DNA from: Chloroflexota bacterium
Lineage (GTDB): Bacteria > Chloroflexota > Dehalococcoidia > DSTF01 > RBG-16-68-14
Direction: 5' to 3'
Length of the DNA: 40,612 nucleotides
Assembly: GCA_003228685.1 (NCBI GenBank)
Contig: QIFC01000022.1
Span: 1-40,612 of the forward strand
Part shown: one piece after another, positions 14,688 through 23,900 of the stretch
Numbering within the stretch: the first letter of the stretch is position 1
How the letters are laid out: every line of letters starts with the position of its first letter
The notes under the pieces: generated by a model
The model's input: only the letters and a program-made list of their open reading frames with translations
What the model was told of the DNA's origin: nothing
The model's database searches: none
Program-made: the position numbers and the translations under genes

Positions 14688-16715
14688 GTGAGCCTATTGA
14701 AATACCTGGGAATCTCTTTCGTGTCCGCTTTGCTGGCGCTGCTCGTGCTCGCGCCGAGCGCGACTCCAGCAACACACGCTGGGATCAGCGAGCCCCCGCC
14801 GAACGACGACTTCGCCGACGCCACGGAGGTCACGTTGCTTCCGTTCTCAGACGAGGTCGACATGGAAGGCGCGACGCTTGAGGAGGGCGAGGGTTGGTGC
14901 AGTTCGGACGGCGTCTTCACCGTCTTCTTCACAGTCTGGTATCGCTACACCGCGGCAGAAGACAGCGTGCTCGTCGCCAGTGCCGGCACAGAAGGAAGGA
15001 CCATGGGCCTTGGCGTGTGGAAAGGTGGGGACACGGGCCTCCAGAAAGTCGCCTGCGACGGCTACAGGGGGTTTGGCGGGATGGCGAGAGCTTCGTTCGC
15101 GGCCGAGGCGGGAGCGACATACTACTTCCAAGTCGACCTCTGGTCGCCCGAGGAGACGCCTCTTACGACGTTCTCGCTCAAAGCGACGGCGCAGCCTGCG
15201 CATGACGATTTCGCTAACGCAATGTCGATCTCAACGCTGCCGTTCTCCGAGATCCTAAACACCGGCGCGGCAACCCGCGAGCAAGACGAAGCGACGCCCT
15301 GCCTGGGCAACCGGCAGATAAGCCAGGCTGAGGCTACGGTGTGGTACGCCTTCACACCGGACGAGAACATGGTGTTGTTGATCGACACGGCGGGAACCGA
15401 CTTCGACGTTTTCGTCAACGTCTTTGACGCAGGCGACGCCCAGTTAGAGTTGATCAGGTGCAACGTGTCGAGCGTAGACACGCGGGTCGGTATCCAGATT
15501 GAGGCCGGTCAGCCCTACTACGTTCAGGTGGGCGGCCGGCGGTTTCAACGCCTGGAGGTCGGAACACTGTCGGTGGAGCTGTCCGAGGGCGTGCCGCCTG
15601 CGAACGGCGACTTTATTGGGGCGATCGACATCGCCGAGGTCCCGTTCGAAGCGGACATCGACACGATCGCTGCCGGAGTCGAACCTGGCGAGCCGGTGCC
15701 GAGCTGCGCAAGAGACGACGTCGGATCTTCGGTCTGGTATCGCATCAGCCCGAGCGAACACGCGCTGATCGTAGTGGACACGTTCGGTGAGCATGTCGTT
15801 CCGCTCCTGGGCGTCTACCAAGGTGATTCGGTCGACACATTGACCCAGGTCGTGTGCGGCGAACCGAACTTCCGGAGGCGCGCGATCCTGGGCTTCGAGG
15901 CGGTCCCCGGCGAGACGTACTACCTGCAGGTTGTCGCGACCGGAGACGGAGGCAATGTGACGCTTGAAATCGTAAGCCGCGACATTCCGAGTTGTCCAGC
16001 GCCTGAGTTCACCGTCGCGGACCAGATGGACGATTTCAACGTATTCGTCACTCCTGTGGAGGGGCGCCAGTACCACGATATCCTATCGACGAGTGTCAGC
16101 ACGACCCTCGATGACGTCTGTCTGCGTGTGGACTTCGCGGGCCGCGTTGATTCGCCCGATTCCGGCGCGGAGCAGGCCGTACGCGGCCGGGTGCAATTCA
16201 ACCTTAGTGGTGATACTCGATTTGGAGGCTTGCTGGCCGCTTGTGACGGCCTAGACACGTTCGGAGTCGATATGTACGTGGACCTCTTCGGTGGTTATGG
16301 GCACCTTGCGAGCATCAGTGGCACAGAAACCCCGCCGGACTTCGCTGTGATGACCTTCGAGGATCAGACCATGACGATAGCGATTCCAAAGGAGTTCCTG
16401 GAAGGCGGGGAGGCGTTTCGCTACGCGGTTTGGGCGTTCACCGGACCGGATTGGGAGGGAGGTGGACAGGACTGCGCGCCGGACAACCGCTTCATCGTGG
16501 TGCCACCGCTCCCGTACGGCGACGCAACGTGCGACCGTTCCGTAAACGCCGTCGACGCCGCTGTGATCCTGCAATACTCTGCCGGGCTCACACCGTACGT
16601 CGATTGCAGCTATGTCGCTGACGCGAACGGCGACGGCACGATCTCATCCATCGACGCGGCGCTGATTTTGCAGCTCGGCGCTGGGCTGATCGACGCGCTG
16701 CCGGGCGAGCCCTAG
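14688..16715 (+). CDS. Secreted multi-domain protein with C-terminal dockerin-like module
   Basis: A 675-aa exported protein. The start is taken as GTG 14688, with GGAGG eight bases upstream; the ATG at 14673 would contain that ribosome site. A signal peptide follows (hydrophobic core VSALLALLVLAPS, likely cleavage after THA). Three similar beta-sandwich domains of about 130 residues follow, each opening with (N/H)DDFA-A-like text and containing 'TVWYR' or 'SVWYR', 'D(T)AGTDFD' and 'YYFQV/YYLQV', like pre-peptidase C-terminal-type domains. A further beta domain precedes a dockerin type I-like end with two Ca-binding loops (GDATCDRSVNAVDAAVILQ, DANGDGTISSIDAALILQ). Function unknown; no catalytic domain is seen. 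A shorter paralog follows in tandem. Confidence 0.82.
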   Translation: MSLLKYLGISFVSALLALLVLAPSATPATHAGISEPPPNDDFADATEVTLLPFSDEVDMEGATLEEGEGWCSSDGVFTVFFTVWYRYTAAEDSVLVASAGTEGRTMGLGVWKGGDTGLQKVACDGYRGFGGMARASFAAEAGATYYFQVDLWSPEETPLTTFSLKATAQPAHDDFANAMSISTLPFSEILNTGAATREQDEATPCLGNRQISQAEATVWYAFTPDENMVLLIDTAGTDFDVFVNVFDAGDAQLELIRCNVSSVDTRVGIQIEAGQPYYVQVGGRRFQRLEVGTLSVELSEGVPPANGDFIGAIDIAEVPFEADIDTIAAGVEPGEPVPSCARDDVGSSVWYRISPSEHALIVVDTFGEHVVPLLGVYQGDSVDTLTQVVCGEPNFRRRAILGFEAVPGETYYLQVVATGDGGNVTLEIVSRDIPSCPAPEFTVADQMDDFNVFVTPVEGRQYHDILSTSVSTTLDDVCLRVDFAGRVDSPDSGAEQAVRGRVQFNLSGDTRFGGLLAACDGLDTFGVDMYVDLFGGYGHLASISGTETPPDFAVMTFEDQTMTIAIPKEFLEGGEAFRYAVWAFTGPDWEGGGQDCAPDNRFIVVPPLPYGDATCDRSVNAVDAAVILQYSAGLTPYVDCSYVADANGDGTISSIDAALILQLGAGLIDALPGEP

Positions 16716-16751
16716 CGCCTAGATCTGGCACTCGCCAACCTAGCCCAGAGG

Positions 16752-16760
16752 TGCTATCCT
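16752..16760 (+). promoter_or_regulatory. Extended -10 promoter (TGCTATCCT), dockerin gene 2
   Basis: The same TGCTATCCT element as before dockerin gene 1, within a duplicated block starting at CACTCGCCAACCT (16729). The spacing to the start codon differs by one base. Confidence 0.5.
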
Positions 16761-16804
16761 AGCGACACCATTAACGGGGGACGGTTTGGATGGAGGTGGC
16801 GGAA

Positions 16805-18613
16805 ATGAGCCTGACGAAACACCTGGGAATCCTGGTCGCATCCGTGCTTCTGGCGCTGCTGCTGTTCGCGCCGAGCGAGGCTCCAGCAACACACGCCGGG
16901 GCCGGCGATCCGCCGCCCAACGACGACTTCTCGGACGCCACCGTCATTAGCGAGTTGCCGTATTCAGAATCGGTGGACACGACGGGTGCAACAAACGAGT
17001 CTGATGAGCCAACATCTGACTGCGTGCCCTCGGGCACATCGTCGATCCGGCCTGAGTCGACCGTTTGGTATCGGTATGAAGCTGTCGATGAGGTCGTGCT
17101 GATCGCGAACACCGAAGGCAGTGACTTCGATACCATCCTGAACCTCTTCATCGAGACCGATGCTGGTCTCAAGCTGGTGACGTGTCAGGAGTGGGCCCCG
17201 CAGCTCTCTGGCGGTGAGATTGCATTCAGCCCGCAACCGAGCCCTAACGATGTCGTAAGACCGCAAACCAGCCCGCAGGTCGCCTTTCGGACGCTGCCGG
17301 GCCGTACTTACATATTTCAAGTGGGCGGTAACCGGCGCTTCGGACTAACCGGTGGCAACATGACATTCAACGTTCGCGCTGCAGAGCCGCCAGCCAACGA
17401 CGATTTCGCGAACGCAGAGGCGTTGGGCGCGCTACCAGTTCGTCTCGATCAGGAGGTGACCGCCGGCACTATCGAGGTTGAGGAACCCGTCTCGACCTGC
17501 ATGCGATTCTGGACACCTACTGCAACTGTCTGGTATCGCCTGCGGGCGGAACGCGGAGGCTTCGTTCGATTTGACGCGGACGATCGAGTTGGTTTCGGCC
17601 GTTTCGCCATCGCGATCTTTCGAGGAGAGGAGCTTGAGTCGCTGGAGGAAGTTGGTTGCGGATCGCCGAACAACTTCGACACGCGGTTTGGCTTCGAAGC
17701 GGAGGCTGACGAAGAGCTGTACGTTCAGGTTGTGTCCTACACGCCAGGTTCTCTGATCTTTGGCTCTGAGGGGACGCGTGTATTGGACGAGCGCGGCCTG
17801 ACGCTGGACGTCCAGTCCGTTGAGTTGCCACCGTGCCCGCCGCCGGTCCTACGGTTTGAAGACGAACGAGACGATGTTTCAACGGCGTTTTTTGTGCGGG
17901 TGCCCGGTGAGGATCACGACATCCTCTCCGTGGGACGAAGTGTCGTCGGTGACCAAGTTTGCTTCCAGATCGAGTTCAAGGAACCAGTCGATCCACCAAC
18001 CGGCGTGTTCAAGACTGACCCGATCATGAAAATTGACATAGACCTGGACGGCAAGACGCTCACGGGCTTGGCCAGCCGCCTCTGCGCGGGCGGGGAGCTG
18101 CTGGGGTATGAAGCCTACCTCAGTTTCGAGTGGAGGTCTGGCCAGCTCTTGGACATGTACTCAGAGGAACTATCATCGGATGAACGCCGCAGGCTATCGG
18201 CAGTCGCGCTCTTTGAAGGCCGCGTCGTCACGTTCGTAGCTCCGGCTGTGATGTTTGCTGATGACGCCTATCACTTCGTGTTGCAGGTCAACGATCAAGA
18301 TGACGCTGACCGTGACTGTGCACCCAATCGCGGGTTTTACAGCACTGCCCAGCAGTTGGGAGATGCTAGCTGCGACGGTCAGGCTACTGTCATTGATGCG
18401 GCCTTGGTCCTGCAGTTTGACGCACGACTAATATCGGAGCTTGGCTGCCGCGAGGTCGCTGACGCGAATGGCGACGGCACGATCTCGTCGATAGATGCTG
18501 CGCTGATCCTGCAGTTCGGCGCGGGGCTGATTGACGTGCTTCCGGGGGAGGCGCGCGACGCGATAGCAGCCGCTACTAATGAGATGACGGAGTCCGGAAT
18601 CCCTGAGCAATAG
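16805..18613 (+). CDS. Secreted dockerin-like protein, paralog 2, ended by an in-frame TAG
   Basis: A 602-aa paralog of the preceding gene. ATG 16805 (MSLTKHLGILVAS) has GGAGG eight bases upstream and gives a normal signal peptide; ATG 16790 is too early. Two PPC-like domains ('NDDFSDAT...TVWYRYE', 'ANDDFANAEA...TVWYRLR'), a beta domain and a dockerin-like pair ('GDASCDGQATVIDAALVLQ', 'DANGDGTISSIDAALILQ') are visible. After the dockerin the frame continues with ARDAIAAATNEMTESGIPEQ and then stops at TAG 18611-18613, but the same frame stays open for 71 more codons that look like the rest of a real C-terminal domain. The product is therefore either truncated, read through, or affected by a base error. 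Confidence 0.78.
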   Translation: MSLTKHLGILVASVLLALLLFAPSEAPATHAGAGDPPPNDDFSDATVISELPYSESVDTTGATNESDEPTSDCVPSGTSSIRPESTVWYRYEAVDEVVLIANTEGSDFDTILNLFIETDAGLKLVTCQEWAPQLSGGEIAFSPQPSPNDVVRPQTSPQVAFRTLPGRTYIFQVGGNRRFGLTGGNMTFNVRAAEPPANDDFANAEALGALPVRLDQEVTAGTIEVEEPVSTCMRFWTPTATVWYRLRAERGGFVRFDADDRVGFGRFAIAIFRGEELESLEEVGCGSPNNFDTRFGFEAEADEELYVQVVSYTPGSLIFGSEGTRVLDERGLTLDVQSVELPPCPPPVLRFEDERDDVSTAFFVRVPGEDHDILSVGRSVVGDQVCFQIEFKEPVDPPTGVFKTDPIMKIDIDLDGKTLTGLASRLCAGGELLGYEAYLSFEWRSGQLLDMYSEELSSDERRRLSAVALFEGRVVTFVAPAVMFADDAYHFVLQVNDQDDADRDCAPNRGFYSTAQQLGDASCDGQATVIDAALVLQFDARLISELGCREVADANGDGTISSIDAALILQFGAGLIDVLPGEARDAIAAATNEMTESGIPEQ

Positions 18614-18829
18614 ATCACTCTAAACTCGGTAAGCGCCGAGACCTGGCCAGACGGTTGCCTTGATCTTGGCCGGCCAGGCGAAGCCTGCACCGAACCGCCT
18701 GTACCCGGCTTTCGGGTCCGGCTTGCGGTCGATAGCAAGGATTTCATGTCGGGACCAGACATGTGGTACGTCTGGCGCACTGACAGAACTGGTACCGTCT
18801 TGAGACCAGAGTCAGTAAGCGTCAGGTGA
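18614..18829 (+). pseudogene. In-frame C-terminal domain beyond the TAG of dockerin protein 2
   Basis: Translating in the same frame past the TAG gives ITLNSVSAETWPDGCLDLG, then RPGEACTEPPVPGFRV, then WYVWRTDRTGTVLRP, ending at TGA 18827-18829. I recognise the pattern 'V..V..VTWPDGCLGL..PGE.CTQ..VPG.RV.L......Y.YRTD..G...R', a short domain found at the ends of bacterial exported proteins, often preceded by an 'ARDALA' helix. That helix is present just before the TAG, so the stop falls inside the domain. No start codon or ribosome site is seen for independent translation. It is either a recently disabled tail or a readthrough extension. Confidence 0.65.
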
Positions 18830-18853
18830 ACAGAGACCGCCTGTGATCGTGCC

Positions 18854-19705
18854 CTAGATCTGGCTGTAGCCGCTGCCGGCGCGGGCGGCGTCACCGGCGC
18901 CGGTACCCTGCGCTTCGTCGATCCAGTCGAACTCCTTCAAGATCTGCTGGCTGTAGGTCACGCGGCCCGACACCTTGTCGAGCGGTTCCGTCGCGAGCAG
19001 CAGCGCCGCTTTCGCCATCAGCTCGGGCGATTCGCCGCGCGGGTCGTCCAACCCATTGACGAGCTTGTGGAAGACGGTGCCGGGCGTCGGCACGACCTGT
19101 GACGGCGAGACGCACGTCACGGACACGTTGTTCGCGTAGACCTCGGCGGCCAGGCCCTGCGTGAACCGCTCCAGCGCCGCCTTCTCCGCGCCGTAACAGG
19201 TGCCCCCGCCACGCTGTGCCTGATGATAGGGCCCCCGGCCGGGACCGATAGCCGCGCCCGATGAGATGTTCACGATGCTCCCGCCGCGTTCCACCATCTC
19301 CTCCAGCACGAGCTTGCTCAGGATGAATGGCGCATGAAAGTTCACCGCCCAGGAACGCATCCAGCGGTTCGTCGGATAGTCCTTGATCGGCACGAAGTAC
19401 GTGAGCGCCGCGTTGTTGACCAGCACGTCGACGGGGCCATAAGCGTCGCGTGCCGCCTGGATCAGCTTCTCGCACTCAGATTCCTCTGAGATGTTCACTG
19501 CGACGGGCGTTGCTTCGCCACCGGCATCCTTGATTCCCTGCACGGTCGTTTCCAGCGAGCCTTCCAGCGGGTGCTCGCCCTCCTTGAGCGTGCGCGCGGC
19601 GCAGACCACCTTCCCGCCCTCGGCGGCAAACACCTTCGCGATCTCAGCGCCGATCCCCCGGCTCGCGCCGGTCACGACGACGTTCTTCCCATCTAGCTTG
19701 CCCAT
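18854..19705 (-). CDS. SDR-family oxidoreductase
   Basis: A 283-aa classical short-chain dehydrogenase/reductase. The NAD(P)-binding TGASRGIG motif is at residues 12-19, NNAA at 97-100, the catalytic Ser in NISSG (148-149), and Tyr171-x3-Lys175 in YGAEK. 'CAART' after the second strand suggests NADP(H) preference. The substrate is unknown. The stop at 18854 comes soon after the dockerin tail on the other strand. A P450 gene lies just upstream on the same strand with a gap of about 95 bp, so the two oxidative enzymes may be co-expressed. Confidence 0.93.
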   Translation of the reverse strand: MGKLDGKNVVVTGASRGIGAEIAKVFAAEGGKVVCAARTLKEGEHPLEGSLETTVQGIKDAGGEATPVAVNISEESECEKLIQAARDAYGPVDVLVNNAALTYFVPIKDYPTNRWMRSWAVNFHAPFILSKLVLEEMVERGGSIVNISSGAAIGPGRGPYHQAQRGGGTCYGAEKAALERFTQGLAAEVYANNVSVTCVSPSQVVPTPGTVFHKLVNGLDDPRGESPELMAKAALLLATEPLDKVSGRVTYSQQILKEFDWIDEAQGTGAGDAARAGSGYSQI

Positions 19706-19799
19706 GGCATGCCCTCCTCAGTTCAAGCGCGCGCAACTCCCTGCCGCGGCGCACGTAGTTTGGCACGACGGTCGAGAGCGACGCAAGGGCGTAGCGAGG

Positions 19800-20960
19800 C
19801 TATCGCAGGACGACGGGCAGGCTGGCCAGCCCCCGGATGATGAAGCTGCCTTCCCATGTGATGTCGTCCGTCGCCAGTTCGATGCGTGGAAAGCGAGCGA
19901 GGATGGTGCTGATGACGGTCTGGATCTCGGCGCGCGCCAGCGTCGCGCCCAGGCAGGCGTGAATGCCGGTGCCGAACGCGAGGTGAGGATTCGGGTCGCG
20001 TACGATGTTCAGCGCTTCCGGGTCTGAGAACACCTCAGGGTCGCGGTCAGCAGCGGCGAGTATGCAGAGCGCCTTCTCTCCCTTTCGGATCGTTTGCTCG
20101 CCGATCGAAATGTCGTCCATCGCTCGACGGGTGATCGCCTGTGCCGGAGCATCAAAGCGCAGCAGCTCTTCCGTGGCTGACTCGATCAGCGACGGATCGC
20201 GCCGCAGCTTTTCGAGCTGCGCCGGGTTGCTCAGGAGGTGATAGAACGCGCCGGCGATCATCTTCGCGGTGGTCTCCTGGCCGGCGCCGTAAAGGATGAC
20301 GGCCGTGTCCAGCACTTCCTCTGGTGTGAGCCGGTGGCCGGTTTCGGCCTCCAGCAGGACGCCGATCAGGTCATCTTCCAGCTCTTCTCGATGCTGTTCG
20401 ATCGCTTCTTGGAAGAAGGACTCACCCGGCATCGCGGTGCCTGGCGCGAGAGGAATCCCTTTTGGCTTCTTGGGCTCCGCCTTGGACGCCGGAGGTGTCG
20501 AACGAATCTTGGCCTGCACCAGCTCGGGGTCTGGCACGCCCAGCAACTCCAGCATGATCGTGCGAGGAAGCGGCTTCGCGAGTTGGCTAACGAGATCGAC
20601 TTCCGTCGCTGGCTGGGCGGCCTCGATGAGTTGGTCGATGATCTCTTGGATTCGAGGCCGGAGTGCGTTGACGGCGGAGAGCGAGAAGCGGTAGCGTACC
20701 GACTTGCGGAGCCGGCCGTGGTCGGGCGGGTCCGCGGTGACCATGGTCGTCGGGCGGTTGAGGCGTCGTTGCGGTGGGCGGTTGGCGGCGGAAAACCGCT
20801 CGTCTTTCAGGACGAGCGAGACATCTTCATAGCGCGTGAGGACCCAAAGGCCAAGCGCCTCGCTCCAGTGAACGGGGTCCTGCTCGCGCAGTTCGCGATA
20901 TGACGGAAAGGGGTCGGCGAGCCATTCAGGCGTGGTTGGCACGAAGGTAACAGGAGACAT
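19800..20960 (-). CDS. Cytochrome P450
   Basis: A 386-aa soluble bacterial P450. The heme loop is HLAFGTGIHACLGA with Cys336 as the thiolate ligand; the I-helix oxygen-activation motif is AGQETTA; the E-x-x-R of the K-helix appears in TEELLRFDAPAQAITRRA. There is no membrane anchor, as expected for the bacterial class I type, which needs a ferredoxin and reductase not present here. The substrate is unknown. It precedes the SDR gene on the same strand. Confidence 0.95.
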   Translation of the reverse strand: MSPVTFVPTTPEWLADPFPSYRELREQDPVHWSEALGLWVLTRYEDVSLVLKDERFSAANRPPQRRLNRPTTMVTADPPDHGRLRKSVRYRFSLSAVNALRPRIQEIIDQLIEAAQPATEVDLVSQLAKPLPRTIMLELLGVPDPELVQAKIRSTPPASKAEPKKPKGIPLAPGTAMPGESFFQEAIEQHREELEDDLIGVLLEAETGHRLTPEEVLDTAVILYGAGQETTAKMIAGAFYHLLSNPAQLEKLRRDPSLIESATEELLRFDAPAQAITRRAMDDISIGEQTIRKGEKALCILAAADRDPEVFSDPEALNIVRDPNPHLAFGTGIHACLGATLARAEIQTVISTILARFPRIELATDDITWEGSFIIRGLASLPVVLR

Positions 20961-20997
20961 GATGCCGATTTTAGCAGGCCGGCTCGCTGTCTGCGGC

Positions 20998-23900
20998 CTA
21001 GCCGAAGTTGTGTGTGCGCTCGCTCGGTACGCGGGCGCCCTGCAGCGGCAGCGGCTCCATGCGCTCCGTGACGACGTTGATCGCTCGCTCCTGCCTCTCG
21101 ATGTGTCCGTGGACGATCAGGGCGCCCGCCTCCGCAACGAGCTGTTTGTAGCGCTGTACGAGGTTGGGTTTGGTGATGATGTTGATCAGCCCGTAGCGGT
21201 CCTCCAGCGTATGGAAGACGAAGCCCTTCGCCGTCTGAGGCGCCTGCCGGACCGCGACGAACCCCGCGACCGACACCTTCGCGCCCTCCTTCATCTGGTG
21301 GACGATGTGGCTGGGCGTCAGGCCTTCGTGGAGGCCGTGTCCTGAGCCTGCCGAAGGGCCCGCTAGGTCCATGATGTGTCCGCGCGTCGCGATCGCCCCT
21401 TCGGTCAGCCCAATATCCTCGCGCACGCGCTCGCCGTCAGACATCTCCCGCAGTGGTACCATGTCGGCGTTGTACGGCAATTCGAGCGGGATCTGGCCGC
21501 TCAGCGGTCTGTAGAACAACCCGAGCTGCCAGAGGAGCTGCCGCTCGTGCAGGCCTGTCCAGGCGAAGGCGCCCAGCCGGATCAGCCGCTCGATCGGCTC
21601 TCGTGGCAGTTGCGTGCGCTGCCAGAAGTCCCAAAGCGAGGAGTACGGGCCGGTTCGCTCCTCTGTCACCCTGAGCGCCAGCGAAGGGTCTGATCCCTCA
21701 AACTCAACTGTTGTCGGCGAGGAGCTAGATGCGTAAGGGGCGGCGGTCTCCTTCACCCGCTGCTCCGCGTCACCATTCGCCTCCGTCACCCTGAGCGTGA
21801 GCGAAGGGTCTGATCCATCGACATCAACTGTTGTCGGCGAGGGGCCAGATTCCTCGCGCAGTTTATCTTGAGCGGAAGCGAAGGACTCGGAATGACGATC
21901 GGCCACCTCGTCCAGCCTCGCTAACCATGCCTCGCCGATGCTCTTCACGTAGCGAAAGCCCAGCCGGATCGCCTCGTCGCCAGCGGGAAGGCTCTCGATC
22001 GTGCACGCGGCTCGGCTGCGGTTCGCGTCGACGCTCAGCGTTTCGATGCCGTTGCGGTGGGCTTCGTTCGTGATCACGCCGGGGCTGTAGAACCCGAACG
22101 GCCACTCGTTCAGCCAAGAGCAGTAGAACTCCAGCGGGTAGTAGCGCTTCACCCAGGCGAGCTTGCCCGCCGTCTCCGCCATGGCGGCGGCGTGCGACTT
22201 GGGGAAGCCGAACTCAGCGAAGGCCAGGATCTTTTCGTAGATACGCTGGGCCATCGCCTCGTCGACCTTGCCTGTGTCGCGCGCGCCTTCCAGGAACGCT
22301 TCGTGCAGCTTCTCCATCTCCTCCCGCGAGCGCTTGCGGCTCATCGCCCGGCGCAACGTCTCTGCCTGGCCCGCCGTGAACCCAGCCACGGCCATCGCCA
22401 CTTCTAACACCTGCTCCTGGAAGATGATCACGCCCTTCGTCTCGCTCAGGACCGGCTCCAGGCAGGCGTGGTCGTACGTCACGGGCTCGATGCCCTGGCA
22501 ACGCGCGATGTACGGGTTGACGGCGCCGCCCTGGATCGGGCCGGGCCGGATCAACGCGACCTGGATCACCAGGTCTTCGATCGAATTGATCTCCAGTCTC
22601 AGGATCGCTTGGAGCTGGGCGCGACTTTGGATCTGGACGATGCCGAGGATGTCGCCGCTCCGGATCATCTTGTAGACCTCCGGGTCGTCGAGCGGGATGC
22701 GGACCGGGTCGATGCGGCGGCCGTGCCGCTCTTCGATCAGGCTGAGCGAGTGATAGAGATGCCCCAGGCTGGGATAGCCCAGGAAGTCCATCTTGATGAA
22801 GCCCGCGTCCGCCACCGAGTCCTTGTCCCACTGGCAGATGTAGCGTCCGTCCATCGCTGAGGGCTGCACGGGTACCTGTTCGACGATGGGCGTGCTGGAG
22901 ATGATCACGCCGCCAGAGTGCTGGCTGAGGTGGCGTGGCTTACCGCGCAGCTCCTCTACCAGCCGTGCGAACTCTTGCCAGACCGGCGCGTTCATCCGCC
23001 CCCGGAACTCCGGCAGCGATCGCATCTCTTCGTCCAGCGAGCGAGCGAAGCGGCCTCGCATGCGCTTCGCCAGCTTGTCGATGTCGGCCTCCGGCAGCCC
23101 GAGCGCCTTGCCGACGTCGCGGATCGCCATCGGGTAGCGATACTGGATCACGTTCGCGACGAGCGCCGCGTGCTCCGTGCCGTACGTCTCGAAGACGTGC
23201 TCGAACATGCGCTCGCGCGCCTCGCGGGCGAAGTCGAGGTCGATATCAGGTACGTCCTCCTTCTGGCGCGCTTCGTTGAGGAAGCGCCCGACGAAGAGAT
23301 CGTACTTGACCGGATCGATGCCGGAGAGCCCCAGTAGATAGCACACCAGCGAGCCCACGGAAGAGCCGCGGCCGCGCGCCGGCAGGTCGTTGTCGTGGGC
23401 GTAGCGCATCAGCTCCCAGTTGCGGAGGAAGAAGCCCGCCTGGCCCGCCGACTCGATCAAGCGCAGCTCGTGCTTGATGCGCTCTTCGGCTCCGGGCGCC
23501 GCCCAGCCGTACAGCTCGCGAGCGCTGGCCATGCAGACCTCTTCTAGGAACTCGTCGGCCGTCTTGCCGGGCGGCGCGTCGAAGTCCGGGAACTGATACG
23601 TCAGGTCGCGTGTGAGGTCGAAGCCCTGTTGGTGTTCCGGCGACGATATAGGGTTGGCCAGTCGTACTTGTGCTGGCGAGGGGTTGGAGGCCGGTTTCTC
23701 CCTCACCCCGGCTCCGCCTGTCGGCGGCGCTTTCCCCTCTCCCGTTCGCGGGAGAGGGGCGATCTGAGGATCACCATTTGTACTTTGTGCTGACATGGGG
23801 TGAGGGAGTGCATCCGGGACGCAGCGCTCCGCGATCGCGAGCGTGTTCGCGAGTGCTTCCGGCAGCTCCGAGAACAGCTCTGCCATCTGCTCAGGCGACT

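Noticed and set aside
18379-18894. Minus-strand open frame over the end of dockerin gene 2
   Set aside because: It is a shadow; the plus strand here carries a recognisable dockerin and a conserved-looking C-terminal domain.
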